Positions 1 through 10,512 of a stretch of DNA of 64,000 nucleotides are shown piece after piece; position 1 is the stretch's first letter, and each line of letters starts with the position of its first letter. The DNA lies in the NCBI RefSeq assembly GCF_001981305.1, contig NZ_MSCW01000008.1, forward strand, positions 276,298 through 340,297, given 5' to 3'. Made by a program: the position numbers and the translations under genes. This stretch comes from Marinobacter lutaoensis (GTDB lineage: Bacteria > Pseudomonadota > Gammaproteobacteria > Pseudomonadales > Oleiphilaceae). Below the pieces are notes generated by a model. It saw only the letters and a list, made by a program, of their open reading frames with translations, was not told where the DNA came from and ran no database searches.

Positions 1-1113
1 GCCGAAACGGGACAGGGTGTCGCCTTTGCGCAGGAACTGGGTCAACCGGTGGGTGACAGCCTGCAGCAGGCGGTCCCCCATGGCGTGGCCGAGGGTATCG
101 TTGACGATCTTGAAACGGTCAAGATCCAGAAACATCACCGCCAGCTTCTGCTGATTGCGGCGGGCCTGGGTGATGGCCAGCTCCAGCCGGTCCTTGAACA
201 ACGCCCGGTTGGGCAGTCGGGTCAAGAGGTCATGATAGGCCTGGAAATTGATGAACGCCTCGGCTTCCTTGCGGTCGGTCACATCCCGGGCAATGCCGTA
301 GTAGCGGGCGGTCTTGCCGCTGGCTTCGCCGGCGAGGTTGCTGCTGGGCGGCCAGGTTTGTGGGTCCACCGGGAAAGCGGTGATCTCAAAGTGGCGGGTG
401 GCGCGCCGGCTGCCCCGGGTTTTCAGACGCACCTCCAAAGTCCTGGGGTTGTCCGCTGAAATGCCCGGGCCCTGCAGGGCGTACATGCCCCGGGCCACGT
501 CGCGGTCGTCCAGTACATGGCGGAAGTGCTTGCCGCACAGTTCCGCAGGTGTGTAGCCCAGCAGGCTTTCCACCTTGTGGTTGACGAAGCAGAAATGCCC
601 GTCCTCATCGAGCATGAACACGATGTCCGGCGAGCTGTTGACGATGTAGCGATGCAGCGCCTCGGACTTCTCCAGGCGCATCTGGATGTGCTCGTGGGCG
701 CGCACCAGCGACTGCTGGCTCAGTACGCTTTCCACCGTGGCCAGCAGTTCTTCCGGGTCGAACGGTTTGCGGATGTAGTCGAGGGCGCCCCGGCGCAGGG
801 CACGACTGACCGCGGTAAAGGCGCTTTCCCCGCTGACCACGACGGCACCGCAATCGGGCTGGCACTTGGCCAGGTGGGCCATGACATCGAAGCCGTCCAC
901 GTCGGCCATGCGCAGATCCAGCAACGCCAGGTCGAAGGGGTGCTGGTCGATGAGCTCACAGGCCCGTCGGCCACCGGTAGCGGCGGTGACGTCGTAACCC
1001 TGCTGACGCAGCAGGGAGGCCAGGGTGTTCAGGAGGCGGGGCTCGTCATCTACAACCAGAATGCGCGCCGAGACCGCTTGACTGCGTGGCTGCTCCGTAT
1101 GTTCCGGTGTCAT
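1..1113 (-). CDS. REC-PAS-GGDEF response regulator (3' end beyond window)
   Basis: The frame is open from an ATG at 1113 to the window edge, giving 371 residues with no stop, so the C-terminus is missing. Residues about 17-130 are a receiver domain with acidic pair D22-D23 and phosphoacceptor D66. A PAS segment follows (about 150-280), ending in the usual VTDRKEAE linker. A GGDEF domain then begins (HDLLTRLPNR, later FLDLDRFKIVND), and the GG(D/E)EF signature itself lies past the edge; an EAL domain may follow. The gene starts 18 bp after the stop of the histidine kinase gene on the same strand, so the two probably form a phosphorelay that ends in c-di-GMP synthesis or breakdown. The domain reading is seen in sequence; the partnership is inferred. 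Confidence 0.88.
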   Translation of the reverse strand, partial: MTPEHTEQPRSQAVSARILVVDDEPRLLNTLASLLRQQGYDVTAATGGRRACELIDQHPFDLALLDLRMADVDGFDVMAHLAKCQPDCGAVVVSGESAFTAVSRALRRGALDYIRKPFDPEELLATVESVLSQQSLVRAHEHIQMRLEKSEALHRYIVNSSPDIVFMLDEDGHFCFVNHKVESLLGYTPAELCGKHFRHVLDDRDVARGMYALQGPGISADNPRTLEVRLKTRGSRRATRHFEITAFPVDPQTWPPSSNLAGEASGKTARYYGIARDVTDRKEAEAFINFQAYHDLLTRLPNRALFKDRLELAITQARRNQQKLAVMFLDLDRFKIVNDTLGHAMGDRLLQAVTHRLTQFLRKGDTLSRFG

Positions 1114-1131
1114 CGGTCGGTACCTGTATCG

Positions 1132-3114
1132 TCAATCTGTCTCGTTGTCGTTCCTGGTCGCCGCCGGGAACAGGATCCGGAAGGTGGTGCCTTCCTGGCT
1201 GGTCCGGCAGGCAACGATGCCCTCCATGTCATCAATGAGTTGCTTCACAATACTCAGGCCCAAACCGCTGTGGCCTTCTCCCTTTGTGCTGCTGACCGGC
1301 ATGAACAGACGTTCCCTGAGGTGCTCGGGGATGCCCGGGCCGGTATCGCTGATTTCCAGTTCCACCCAGGTCCGGTGATTTTGCCAGATCGGGGCGGAGG
1401 TTCGTATGGTCACTTGGCCCCCGTCCGGTGGCAACGCTTCCGCGGCGTTGCGCAGTAGGTTGAGCGCTACCTGCCGTATCGACGAGGCCTTGCCGCGAAT
1501 GGTCGTCGGTGCCGGACACAGGGCCAGACGCAGTTGCCGGTTATCGCGGCTGAACAGGGTGTCCTCCAGGATCCTTGCCAGGCTTCGCAGCTCCTCGTTA
1601 AGTTCCACGCCCTGGTCGGTGCGGGCGGGGGTGTCGCTGTGACTCATTTGCAGCAGCAGGTTGCCGGCCCGGTCCAGTTCGTCCCGGATCACGTCCAGTT
1701 CCCGCTGGAGGTCCGTGTCCTCCAGCCGGCCCCTGAGCTGGTAAATGTACTGACGGATGATGGTCAGGGGGTTGCTGATTTCGTGCACCTGCCGGCGCAG
1801 CTGCTCCCGTTCCAGTTCCTGTCGCAGCCGGTCGGAGTCCGGCATCGCTTCGCAATCGTTCTGCCGGGGGGCCAGGACCCGGCCCAGTTGCTGGGCAAAC
1901 AGGGTGGCCCGTTCCAGCGTCGCCGGCCCGGGCGAGGTTTCCGTGCCCAGCACAAAGACTCCGGGACAATCGGTGCCGATCACCACCGGTATTGCCAGCA
2001 GCGAGGGCGTGTGCAGCAACGACAGCAGCTGCCGGTCCAGCACGGTGGGGCTGCGCTCGCCCAGGGCGAGCGGCTGGTGGGTGTGGAACGCCTCGGTCAG
2101 CACACTGCCGCCCCGGGTTGAGGTCACGCTGAGTTCCGGCATCGGTCCGCAGCTGCCGGACAGCAGCACCAGCGACTGCTCGACGGGGCCGAAGCACAGG
2201 GCCGGGTAGCCGGTCACAAGGGTCAGACTGGCAACGGTTTCGGCAAGAATGTCCTGGCGGCCACCGGCGAGGTCCGCCAGACCGATGGCCTGGCTGGCCA
2301 TGGCTTGGCTCAGGATGGCCTGACGCAGTTTGCGGGTGGCGTCCTCGCCATCGTAGGTCTCGTCCAGAGGGATGCCCAGGGAGGCTGCGGTGCCGGCGAC
2401 TTCGTGGTCAATGCGGCGGCGGATTTCCCGGGTCAGTTCCTCGCTCAGACCGAACACGGTGCCCGCCGCGGCGATACCGGAGGCATCGTTCAGGGCCAGG
2501 CGGGTGGCCAGGCTGATGACCTTGACCAAGTGACCGGCGTCCCGCAGTTCATTGGGCAATGCCTGCTGGTAGCGCAGGGCGTCGGCGGCCATGGGGCCGA
2601 GACCCCAGGCTGTGACCAGGTTGGCGGCCAGGTCGGCCTGATGGGTGAAGTAGTACTGCTTGGTTTCCGGTTCCCGGGTCTTGATGGCGATCAGTTCGCC
2701 GATGTTGTGAACCATGCCCAGCATGAAGGCTTCATCGGGTTCGGGGTAGCTGGTCAGCGTCGCCAAGGCGCGGGCGGTAAGGGCGGTGGTCAGGGAATGG
2801 CGCCAGAAGTCTCGCAGCTGCTGCCACTCGTCACCACCGAGCTCGAACAGGAGCTGGCGGAGCGCGGCGGTCAGGACCAGGGTATGAAAGCGGCGGGTGC
2901 CCAGCCGCAGCAGAGCCTGGTCGATGGAGCGTATGCGGGTGGCGGGGCCATAAAGTGCCGAGTTGGCCAGCGCGAGGATTCGGGTGACCAGTGCGGTATC
3001 GTTGGAAACGATGTCGGTGATGGTCCGATAGTTCGCGTCCTGGTGGCATGCCTCAAGCGCCCGTAGGGTGACCTCCGGAAGGCTCGGTAGCTGAATGTCT
3101 GGCGCCATGTGCAT
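1132..3114 (-). CDS. HDOD-GAF-sensor histidine kinase
   Basis: A 660-residue protein. The N-terminal 200 residues match a HDOD domain (LPSLPEVTLRALEAC start, then SNDTALVTRILALANSALYG). A GAF-like region follows. The C-terminal third is a kinase: an H-box HEISNPLT with H444, an N-box NLLRNAAEAL, DTGPGIP and GHSGLGLSIV. HDOD is an HD-related regulatory domain whose signal is usually unknown. No membrane segment is seen, so the kinase is probably cytosolic. I chose ATG 3114; the frame stays open to a TTG at 3153 that lacks a ribosome site, and an ATG at 3108 is also possible. The next gene, 18 bp on, is a response regulator and its likely partner. Confidence 0.88.
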   Translation of the reverse strand: MHMAPDIQLPSLPEVTLRALEACHQDANYRTITDIVSNDTALVTRILALANSALYGPATRIRSIDQALLRLGTRRFHTLVLTAALRQLLFELGGDEWQQLRDFWRHSLTTALTARALATLTSYPEPDEAFMLGMVHNIGELIAIKTREPETKQYYFTHQADLAANLVTAWGLGPMAADALRYQQALPNELRDAGHLVKVISLATRLALNDASGIAAAGTVFGLSEELTREIRRRIDHEVAGTAASLGIPLDETYDGEDATRKLRQAILSQAMASQAIGLADLAGGRQDILAETVASLTLVTGYPALCFGPVEQSLVLLSGSCGPMPELSVTSTRGGSVLTEAFHTHQPLALGERSPTVLDRQLLSLLHTPSLLAIPVVIGTDCPGVFVLGTETSPGPATLERATLFAQQLGRVLAPRQNDCEAMPDSDRLRQELEREQLRRQVHEISNPLTIIRQYIYQLRGRLEDTDLQRELDVIRDELDRAGNLLLQMSHSDTPARTDQGVELNEELRSLARILEDTLFSRDNRQLRLALCPAPTTIRGKASSIRQVALNLLRNAAEALPPDGGQVTIRTSAPIWQNHRTWVELEISDTGPGIPEHLRERLFMPVSSTKGEGHSGLGLSIVKQLIDDMEGIVACRTSQEGTTFRILFPAATRNDNETD

Positions 3115-3181
3115 AAAACTCGCTTGCCGCCCGGAACGAGCGCCCAATATCAAGTGACCAATAGGGACATCAGTCTTTCTT

Positions 3182-3210
3182 TTTATTGTCCAGTGAGATT
3201 AGACAATAAA
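3182..3210. promoter_or_regulatory. 9-bp inverted repeat in AT-rich divergent intergenic region
   Basis: TTTATTGTC at 3182-3190 and GACAATAAA at 3202-3210 form a perfect inverted repeat with an 11-bp spacer. It lies between the divergent kinase and MinD-like genes, in a block far richer in A and T than its surroundings. It could be an operator or a hairpin; the binding protein is unknown. Confidence 0.45.
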
Positions 3211-3228
3211 TTGTACATATTAAATAGT

Positions 3229-3251
3229 TATTGCTCTTTTTTTAAGCAATA
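3229..3251. promoter_or_regulatory. 7-bp inverted repeat with oligo-T spacer
   Basis: TATTGCT at 3229-3235 pairs with AGCAATA at 3245-3251 across a T-rich 9-bp spacer. It sits in the same AT-rich intergenic block as the repeat at 3182-3210, about 85 bp before the MinD-like gene. Promoter or operator function is a guess from position. Confidence 0.3.
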
Positions 3252-3334
3252 TATGATCTGATCTGTGATATGTGTAGAATTTTTACAGGTTAGCCCGACG
3301 GGCTTTGAATTGCCATGGATGAAAACGCACGCCG

Positions 3335-4645
3335 ATGACCTCCAGCTCCTCCACCTCCAAGCACAATCCGGACCTGCCCAGAACCCTTGCCATCGCCGGA
3401 GGCAAGGGCGGCGTGGGGAAAACCTCGGTGGCCCTGAACCTGGCCCTGACCCTGTCGCGGCTCGGGCATCGGGTGCTGTTGCTGGACGGTGATACCGACT
3501 TGGCCAACGTCAGTATCCTGGTCGGACTTTACCCCAAGAAAACCCTGGCCGACGTTATCAGCGGAGACTGCCGGATCGAGGATGTGCTGTTGCACGCCGA
3601 CTACGGTCTGCACATCGTGCCGGGGGCTTCCGGCGTCCAGGCGTGCATGGACCTGGGGCCGGAGGACAGTGCCCGGGTGCTGGGCGCGCTGGCGCGCCTG
3701 GAGCGCCGCTATGACTATATCCTCATCGACACCGCCGCCGGCCTGCAGGCGACCACGCTGCACATGATCGCCGCCGCCGAGCTGGCCTGCGTGGTGGTAA
3801 CTCCGGACCCGGCGTCCCTGACCGATGCCTTTTCCCTGATCAAGGTCTTGAGGCGACGCGGTTACCGGCGGCGGCCGAGTATTCTGGTCAACATGGCCCA
3901 GGGGGCCAGCCAGGCACGCTCGGTGTTTCAGCGCCTGGACGCCGCCGCGCGCCGGCACCTGGGCGACTCCCTGCATTATCTGGGGGCCATCTGGCGCGAC
4001 GAGACCCTGCGCCAGTCGGTGCTGACTCAGCGGCCGGTGGCGTTGCTGCCGGCTTCCGACCCCTCCTGTCGGCAGTTTCATACCCTGGTGGACATGCTGG
4101 AGGTCCGTCTGTCCCAGTTGCCTCCCCGCAAGGCGGGCATTGCCGCTTACTGGTATTCGGCGGCCCGCAGGCAGGCGCGAAGCCCGGTATCGGCACCGGT
4201 GGCTCCTGCCGAAAGTGCCCGTCAGACCTGCCAGCGGGCCATCGAGCAGCTGGACACCGTGTTGGCCCGGGATGACGCCGATGTCATGCTGCGCTATGAA
4301 GCATTCAACCGGCTTTTTGCACTACTAGGGCGCACGCTCGACGGCGACGCCATCGAGATCGTCCAGACCGGTCTGGCGGCGCTGCCGTGGGAGCGGGTGC
4401 CGGCGGACCTGCGACAGCGGATGGCCCGTCATCTTCGGGATCTGGCAGACCAGCTGGCTGCGCCGGAAACCGCGGCCGATCCTGTCGGCGAGGACCACGA
4501 GACCGGGGCGGAGCCGGTGTATGACCGGGTCAGCTTTGGTGATCAGGAACGCCTGCTCCAGGTGTTGCGGGAGCAGCCGGCGGACATCGCCCTGGACGAG
4601 CTGCTGCGCTCGCTGGCCGGAAAGGCTCGAAAACCCCGGTCCTGA
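3335..4645 (+). CDS. MinD/ParA-family ATPase, FleN-like, with long C-terminal extension
   Basis: A 436-residue protein. Residues 18-275 are a deviant Walker ATPase of the MinD/FleN group: GGKGGVGKT at 22-30, a DGDTDLANV switch and a DYILIDTAAG Walker B segment. FleN proteins that control flagellar number are about 280 residues, so some 150 C-terminal residues are extra, rich in Arg, Ala and acidic residues, with no domain I recognise. No flagellar gene is nearby, so a role in placing some other polar structure is equally possible. No strong ribosome site precedes the ATG. The gene diverges from the sensor kinase, and a terminator-like hairpin follows. Confidence 0.85.
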   Translation: MTSSSSTSKHNPDLPRTLAIAGGKGGVGKTSVALNLALTLSRLGHRVLLLDGDTDLANVSILVGLYPKKTLADVISGDCRIEDVLLHADYGLHIVPGASGVQACMDLGPEDSARVLGALARLERRYDYILIDTAAGLQATTLHMIAAAELACVVVTPDPASLTDAFSLIKVLRRRGYRRRPSILVNMAQGASQARSVFQRLDAAARRHLGDSLHYLGAIWRDETLRQSVLTQRPVALLPASDPSCRQFHTLVDMLEVRLSQLPPRKAGIAAYWYSAARRQARSPVSAPVAPAESARQTCQRAIEQLDTVLARDDADVMLRYEAFNRLFALLGRTLDGDAIEIVQTGLAALPWERVPADLRQRMARHLRDLADQLAAPETAADPVGEDHETGAEPVYDRVSFGDQERLLQVLREQPADIALDELLRSLAGKARKPRS

Positions 4646-4651
4646 AGCGGT

Positions 4652-4679
4652 CGGGCGCGGCCGCCCGGGGTATTTTTTT
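4652..4679 (+). terminator. Rho-independent terminator after the MinD-like gene
   Basis: Stem CGGGCG (4652-4657) and CGCCCG (4662-4667) with a 4-base loop, followed by a run of seven T at 4673-4679, just after the stop at 4645. It separates this gene from the acyl-CoA reductase. Confidence 0.75.
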
Positions 4680-4811
4680 GTATCGCAACTTTGCAGTGTG
4701 TCACCATGTTGCCATGGAAACTGTGCAACGATTGAGCAGGTGCCCGCGATCGTGGCCCGCAATATGCAATGTCTTTCGGTGAAGATCCGATACTTGAGAA
4801 GGAGTTCTCCC

Positions 4812-6350
4812 ATGGCAACACCGCATGTATCCACCGAGTCGTCCTCGAACGTCCTGGAAACGCTTCGGGGCAAGCACGTTCTGATCACCGGCACCACTGG
4901 GTTCCTGGGCAAGGTGGTTCTGGAAAAACTGATCCGTGCGGTGCCGGACATCGGCGGCATTCACCTGCTGATCCGTGGGAACAAGCGGCATCCGGATGCC
5001 CGCAGCCGGTTTCTGAATGAAGTGGCGACCTCGTCCGTATTTGAACGCCTGAGGGCGGAGGACAACGACGGGTTCGAGGCGTTTCTGGAGGAGCGGGTCC
5101 ATTGCGTTACCGGGGAAGTCACCGAAGCCCGGTTTGGTCTGGCCGATGCCGAGTTCAGGGCCCTGGCCGGCCGCTTGGACGCCGTCATCAACTCCGCGGC
5201 GAGTGTCAACTTCCGCGAGGAACTCGACAAGGCACTGGCCATCAACACTCTGTGCCTGCACAACATCGCCGATCTGGCTGCGCGCAATCCTGACCTGGCG
5301 GTTATTCAGGTCTCCACCTGCTACGTCAATGGCATGAACTCGGGGCAAGTGACGGAATCCGTCATCAAGCCGGCGGGGGAAGCCATACCCCGGACCGCAC
5401 ACGGCTACTACGAAATCTCCGAGTTGGTGCGTCTGCTGCAGGACAAGATCGCCGACGTCCGCTCCCGATACTCCGGCAAAACTCTGGAAAAGAAACTGGT
5501 GGAGCTGGGCATCCGCGAGGCCAACCGCTACGGCTGGAGCGACACCTACACCTTCACCAAGTGGTTGGGCGAACAACTGTTGATGAAGGCACTTGCCGGC
5601 CGGACTCTGACCATTGTCCGGCCCTCCATCATTGAGAGCGCTCTGGAAGAACCGGTGCCGGGCTGGATCGAGGGCGTTAAGGTGGCGGACGCCATCATCC
5701 TGGCCTATGCCCGGGAGAAGGTGACCCTGTTCCCCGGCAAGCGCTCCGGCGTGATCGACGTGATCCCGGTGGACCTGGTCGCCAACGCCATTGTCCTGGC
5801 CTTGGCCGAGGCGTTGTCGGCTCCCGCCGGCCCGCGTGTGTACCAGTGCTGCAGCGGCAGCTCCAACCCCATTTCCCTGGGGCAGTTCATCGACCACCTG
5901 ATGGCGGAGTCGAAAGCCAACTATGCCGCCTATGACTCGCTGTTCTACCGGCAGCCCACCAAGCCGTTCGTGGCCGTCAACCGACGCCTGTTCGATGCCA
6001 TCATGGGGGGCGTGCGTCTGCCCCTGAGCCTGGCCGACCGGGTCTTCAGGCTGCTGGGGCAGAGCCGGGAGCTGAAGATGCTGCGCAATCTGGATACCAC
6101 CCGCTCGCTGGCCACCATCTTCGGTTTTTACACGGCGCCCGATTACATCTTCCGCAACGACGAGTTGCTGGCCCTGTCGGCCCGGATGGGGGCCGTGGAT
6201 CAGGCCCTGTTCCCGGTGGATGCCCGTCGCATCGACTGGTCCGTCTACCTGCGCAAGATCCACCTGGCGGGGCTGAACCGCTACGCCCTGAAGGAGCGCA
6301 AGCTGTACAGCCTGCGCTCCGCCAAAGCGAGAAAGAAACAGGCCGCCTGA
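4812..6350 (+). CDS. Fatty acyl-CoA reductase (alcohol-forming, Marinobacter type)
   Basis: A 512-residue NADPH-dependent enzyme that reduces fatty acyl-CoA to the fatty alcohol, the first committed step of wax-ester synthesis. The Rossmann motif GTTGFLG is at 27-33, and the catalytic pair of the extended SDR fold is Y246-x3-K250 within DTYTFTKWLGE. A C-terminal sterile-type domain follows, with DTTRSLATIFGFY. Length and wording match the recalled Marinobacter algicola enzyme closely, including the C-terminal ALKERKLYSLR. The ATG at 4812 has AAGGAG just upstream. The frame is open further upstream through the terminator, but that part is not credible coding. A wax synthase partner is not in this window. 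Confidence 0.95.
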   Translation: MATPHVSTESSSNVLETLRGKHVLITGTTGFLGKVVLEKLIRAVPDIGGIHLLIRGNKRHPDARSRFLNEVATSSVFERLRAEDNDGFEAFLEERVHCVTGEVTEARFGLADAEFRALAGRLDAVINSAASVNFREELDKALAINTLCLHNIADLAARNPDLAVIQVSTCYVNGMNSGQVTESVIKPAGEAIPRTAHGYYEISELVRLLQDKIADVRSRYSGKTLEKKLVELGIREANRYGWSDTYTFTKWLGEQLLMKALAGRTLTIVRPSIIESALEEPVPGWIEGVKVADAIILAYAREKVTLFPGKRSGVIDVIPVDLVANAIVLALAEALSAPAGPRVYQCCSGSSNPISLGQFIDHLMAESKANYAAYDSLFYRQPTKPFVAVNRRLFDAIMGGVRLPLSLADRVFRLLGQSRELKMLRNLDTTRSLATIFGFYTAPDYIFRNDELLALSARMGAVDQALFPVDARRIDWSVYLRKIHLAGLNRYALKERKLYSLRSAKARKKQAA

Positions 6351-6359
6351 GTCTGAATC

Positions 6360-6388
6360 AAGGTCCGGCCCGCCGGGGGCCGGACCTT
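6360..6388 (+). terminator. Strong hairpin after fatty acyl-CoA reductase
   Basis: A perfect 12-bp stem, AAGGTCCGGCCC (6360-6371) with GGGCCGGACCTT (6377-6388), loop of 5 bases, 9 bp after the stop codon. There is no T run, so termination or 3' end protection are both possible. Confidence 0.6.
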
Positions 6389-6452
6389 GCGCTTCCCCCG
6401 TTCCCGTCTATTCTTGAGACAGCTTCCTTTTTGAGCGATTTTCTGTCCGTTT

Positions 6453-6491
6453 CCTGCACTTTTCCGTGTGTTTCTGTCTAAAAGTGCAGGC
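6453..6491. promoter_or_regulatory. 11-bp perfect inverted repeat upstream of acs
   Basis: CCTGCACTTTT at 6453-6463 and AAAAGTGCAGG at 6481-6491 are exact reverse complements with a 17-bp spacer. The repeat lies 139-177 bp before the acs start. This is where an operator for an acetate regulator, or the end of a terminator, could lie. Target protein is not known. Confidence 0.45.
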
Positions 6492-6629
6492 GCATTAGGA
6501 CGTTAGTCTAATTCATTGTGTGGTGGCACACAGGTAGAACTAGCACTATCCGTCTTCCGGGCCCGGCAGGCCCGCCGCTCTATTTCAAAACCGACAATGA
6601 CAACAGACTCTGAATCAAGGGGGAGCACA

Positions 6630-8579
<1,950 letters not shown>

Positions 8580-8617
8580 CGCCGGCTGTTGCCAACAACC
8601 TGTGAGGACTCTGTTGA

Positions 8618-9283
8618 ATGGCACAAACAATTATCGTCGCTGATGATCACCCCCTGTTTCGCGCAGCACTCAAGCAGGCGGTCAATCAGGCAGTGCCGGG
8701 TGCGGAGACCGTGGAGGTCGACAGCATCAAGTCACTGCAGGCGGCGGTGGAGTCGCACCCCGATGCGGACCTGATCCTGCTGGATCTGAACATGCCGGGG
8801 GCCCACGGTTTTTCGGGGCTGGTGTTCATGCGTGGACAGTACCCCGGTCTGCCCGTGGTGGTTGTGTCGGGCTCCGAGGACTTGCAGGTGATGCGGCGTT
8901 CGATCGATTACGGGGCATCCGGCTTCATTCCGAAGTCGGCTCCCCTGCCGACCATTACCGAAGCGATCCAGGCGGTCCTGGAAGGGGATGTCTGGCTGCC
9001 GGAGGGCGTGGCCGAAAAAATCGAGCGCATGCAGTCTGAGGCCACCGACTTCTCCGAACGGCTGGCGTCGCTGACGCCCCAGCAGTTCCGGGTGTTGGGC
9101 ATGCTGGCGGAGGGACTGCTGAACAAGCAGATCGCTTACGACCTGGATGTCTCCGAGGCGACCATCAAGGCGCACATCACCGCGGTGTTCCGGAAACTGG
9201 GGGTCCGCAACCGGACCCAGGCCGTCATCGCCATCAAGCAAATGGAAATCGACCCGTCGGGGCAGTCGCTGTCCGGTGGCTGA
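8618..9283 (+). CDS. erdR: ErdR/CrbR-type LuxR-family response regulator
   Basis: A 221-residue NarL/LuxR regulator. The receiver domain has D9-D10, phosphoacceptor D56 (LLDLNMPG) and the switch lysine in FIPKSAP. The C-terminal HTH (about 150-210) has the LuxR features LTPQQFRVL, NKQIAYDLDVSEATIKAH and FRKLGVRNR. It resembles recalled Pseudomonas ErdR (AgmR) and Vibrio CrbR, which activate acs in response to acetate metabolism together with a MxtR/CrbS sensor kinase. Its place 38 bp after acs supports that role. No sensor gene of that type is in this window. The assignment to this subgroup is inference; the NarL/LuxR fold is clear. Confidence 0.8.
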   Translation: MAQTIIVADDHPLFRAALKQAVNQAVPGAETVEVDSIKSLQAAVESHPDADLILLDLNMPGAHGFSGLVFMRGQYPGLPVVVVSGSEDLQVMRRSIDYGASGFIPKSAPLPTITEAIQAVLEGDVWLPEGVAEKIERMQSEATDFSERLASLTPQQFRVLGMLAEGLLNKQIAYDLDVSEATIKAHITAVFRKLGVRNRTQAVIAIKQMEIDPSGQSLSGG

Positions 9284-9307
9284 AAAGGCCGGTGCGGCAT
9301 GGATTGA

Positions 9308-9343
9308 ACGAACAGGGGCAGCTCTCGGGCTGCCCCTGTTCGT
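9308..9343. terminator. Hairpin between convergent erdR and hydroxyacid dehydrogenase genes
   Basis: A perfect 15-bp stem (9308-9322 with 9329-9343) around a 6-base loop, between two genes that end facing each other. No T run is present on either side, so it may act with Rho or as a barrier to read-through. Confidence 0.6.
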
Positions 9344-9357
9344 ATCCGTGACCGGCC

Positions 9358-10341
9358 TCAACGCTCGCCTGCATATCCGAGCCGTTTGTCCACGACGTTA
9401 AACAGGGGGCGACCCCGGTGCCAGTGGTCGAAGTTGTCCAGGAACTGATCGGTCAGTGCCCGTCGCCAGCCAATGACATCGCCGGCCATGTGTGCGGTCA
9501 TGATGACGGTGTCCAGGTCCCACAGGGGGTGATCCGCCGGCAGGGGTTCCTCCTCGAATACATCCAGGGCGGCTCCGGCGATCTCGCCGGCTTCCAAGGC
9601 GGCCACCAGGGCCTGGGTATCGACGATGGGGCCCCGGCCAATGTTGATCAAACGCGCGCTCCGGCGCATGGCCCGGAAGGCATCGGCGTTGAACAGGCCC
9701 CGGGTCTGGGGGGTAAGGGGCGCGGCGATCACCACATAGTCGAAGTGACCAAGCAGGTCCAGTAACTGATCGTTGCCATGAACCGCGACGAAGTCCGGAT
9801 CGTCCCGGCGCGGGGTCCGGGCCACGCCGTGGGGCTCCATGCCGATGGCCCGGACCAGACGGGCGATTTCCCGGCCAATGGAGCCGGCGCCCACCACCAG
9901 AACCTGTCGGCCCTCGACGCGCTCGGTCTCCCGGTGGCGCCACTCGTGGCGCTGCTGCAGGCGGATCGATGTCGGAAAATCCTTGGCAAACATCAGCAGC
10001 GTGCAGAGCACGTATTCGGCAATGGCACGATCGAAGATGCCCTTGGCATTGGTGACCACCACGTCGCTTTCGATGAGGGCGGGAAACATCAGGGCGTCCA
10101 CGCCGGCACTGGTGGCGTGAATCCACTGCAGCCGATCCGCCGCCGGCCAGGCCGCTGCCAGGGCTTCGGTCCGGAAATCGGTCACCATCAAAACGTCGGT
10201 GCCGGGCAGGGTGGCGCGCAGGGTCTGCTCGTCGCAGGCAAAGCGCACCTGGGCGCGGGCCCTCAGGCTGTCAATGCCGGGCGGCTCGGGCTCCCCCGGC
10301 GCGGTCAGTACCGTGACGACGGGCTGGGTGTTCTCGGTCAT
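9358..10341 (-). CDS. D-2-hydroxyacid dehydrogenase (GhrA-like)
   Basis: A 327-residue member of the D-isomer-specific 2-hydroxyacid dehydrogenases, which reduce glyoxylate, hydroxypyruvate or similar 2-oxoacids with NAD(P)H. The nucleotide loop is VVGAGSIGREIA (about 148-160). The catalytic triad is visible as Arg in INIGRGPIVD, Glu in ALDVFEEEPL and His in TAHMAG. The gene stands alone, convergent with the regulator gene and divergent from an aminotransferase. Substrate cannot be fixed from sequence. Glyoxylate/hydroxypyruvate reductase is the usual annotation of this subgroup. Confidence 0.88.
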   Translation of the reverse strand: MTENTQPVVTVLTAPGEPEPPGIDSLRARAQVRFACDEQTLRATLPGTDVLMVTDFRTEALAAAWPAADRLQWIHATSAGVDALMFPALIESDVVVTNAKGIFDRAIAEYVLCTLLMFAKDFPTSIRLQQRHEWRHRETERVEGRQVLVVGAGSIGREIARLVRAIGMEPHGVARTPRRDDPDFVAVHGNDQLLDLLGHFDYVVIAAPLTPQTRGLFNADAFRAMRRSARLINIGRGPIVDTQALVAALEAGEIAGAALDVFEEEPLPADHPLWDLDTVIMTAHMAGDVIGWRRALTDQFLDNFDHWHRGRPLFNVVDKRLGYAGER

Positions 10342-10512
10342 GGCTCCTCCGCTGGGTGGTGACTGACAACCGGCCCCGGCCGGTTGGCGCTTGTTACAGT
10401 CTGGTGGGCGGCGATGACCGGGTCAACCCGGAGGGGTTTACCTTGTAGCCCCGGTTTTTCGTGTCTACCCTGCAAGGGAGGTCCTTGTCATCCAGACCCG
10501 AAGGAGGGATTT

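Noticed and set aside
4701..6263. Long open frame on the minus strand, 520 codons, opposite the fatty acyl-CoA reductase gene.
   Set aside because: It is a mirror of codon use in a GC-rich gene. The predicted protein is rich in Gly, Gln and His without any family motif.
6524..6550. TGGCAC sequence upstream of acs that looked like a sigma-54 promoter.
   Set aside because: No TTGC element lies at the needed -12 distance.
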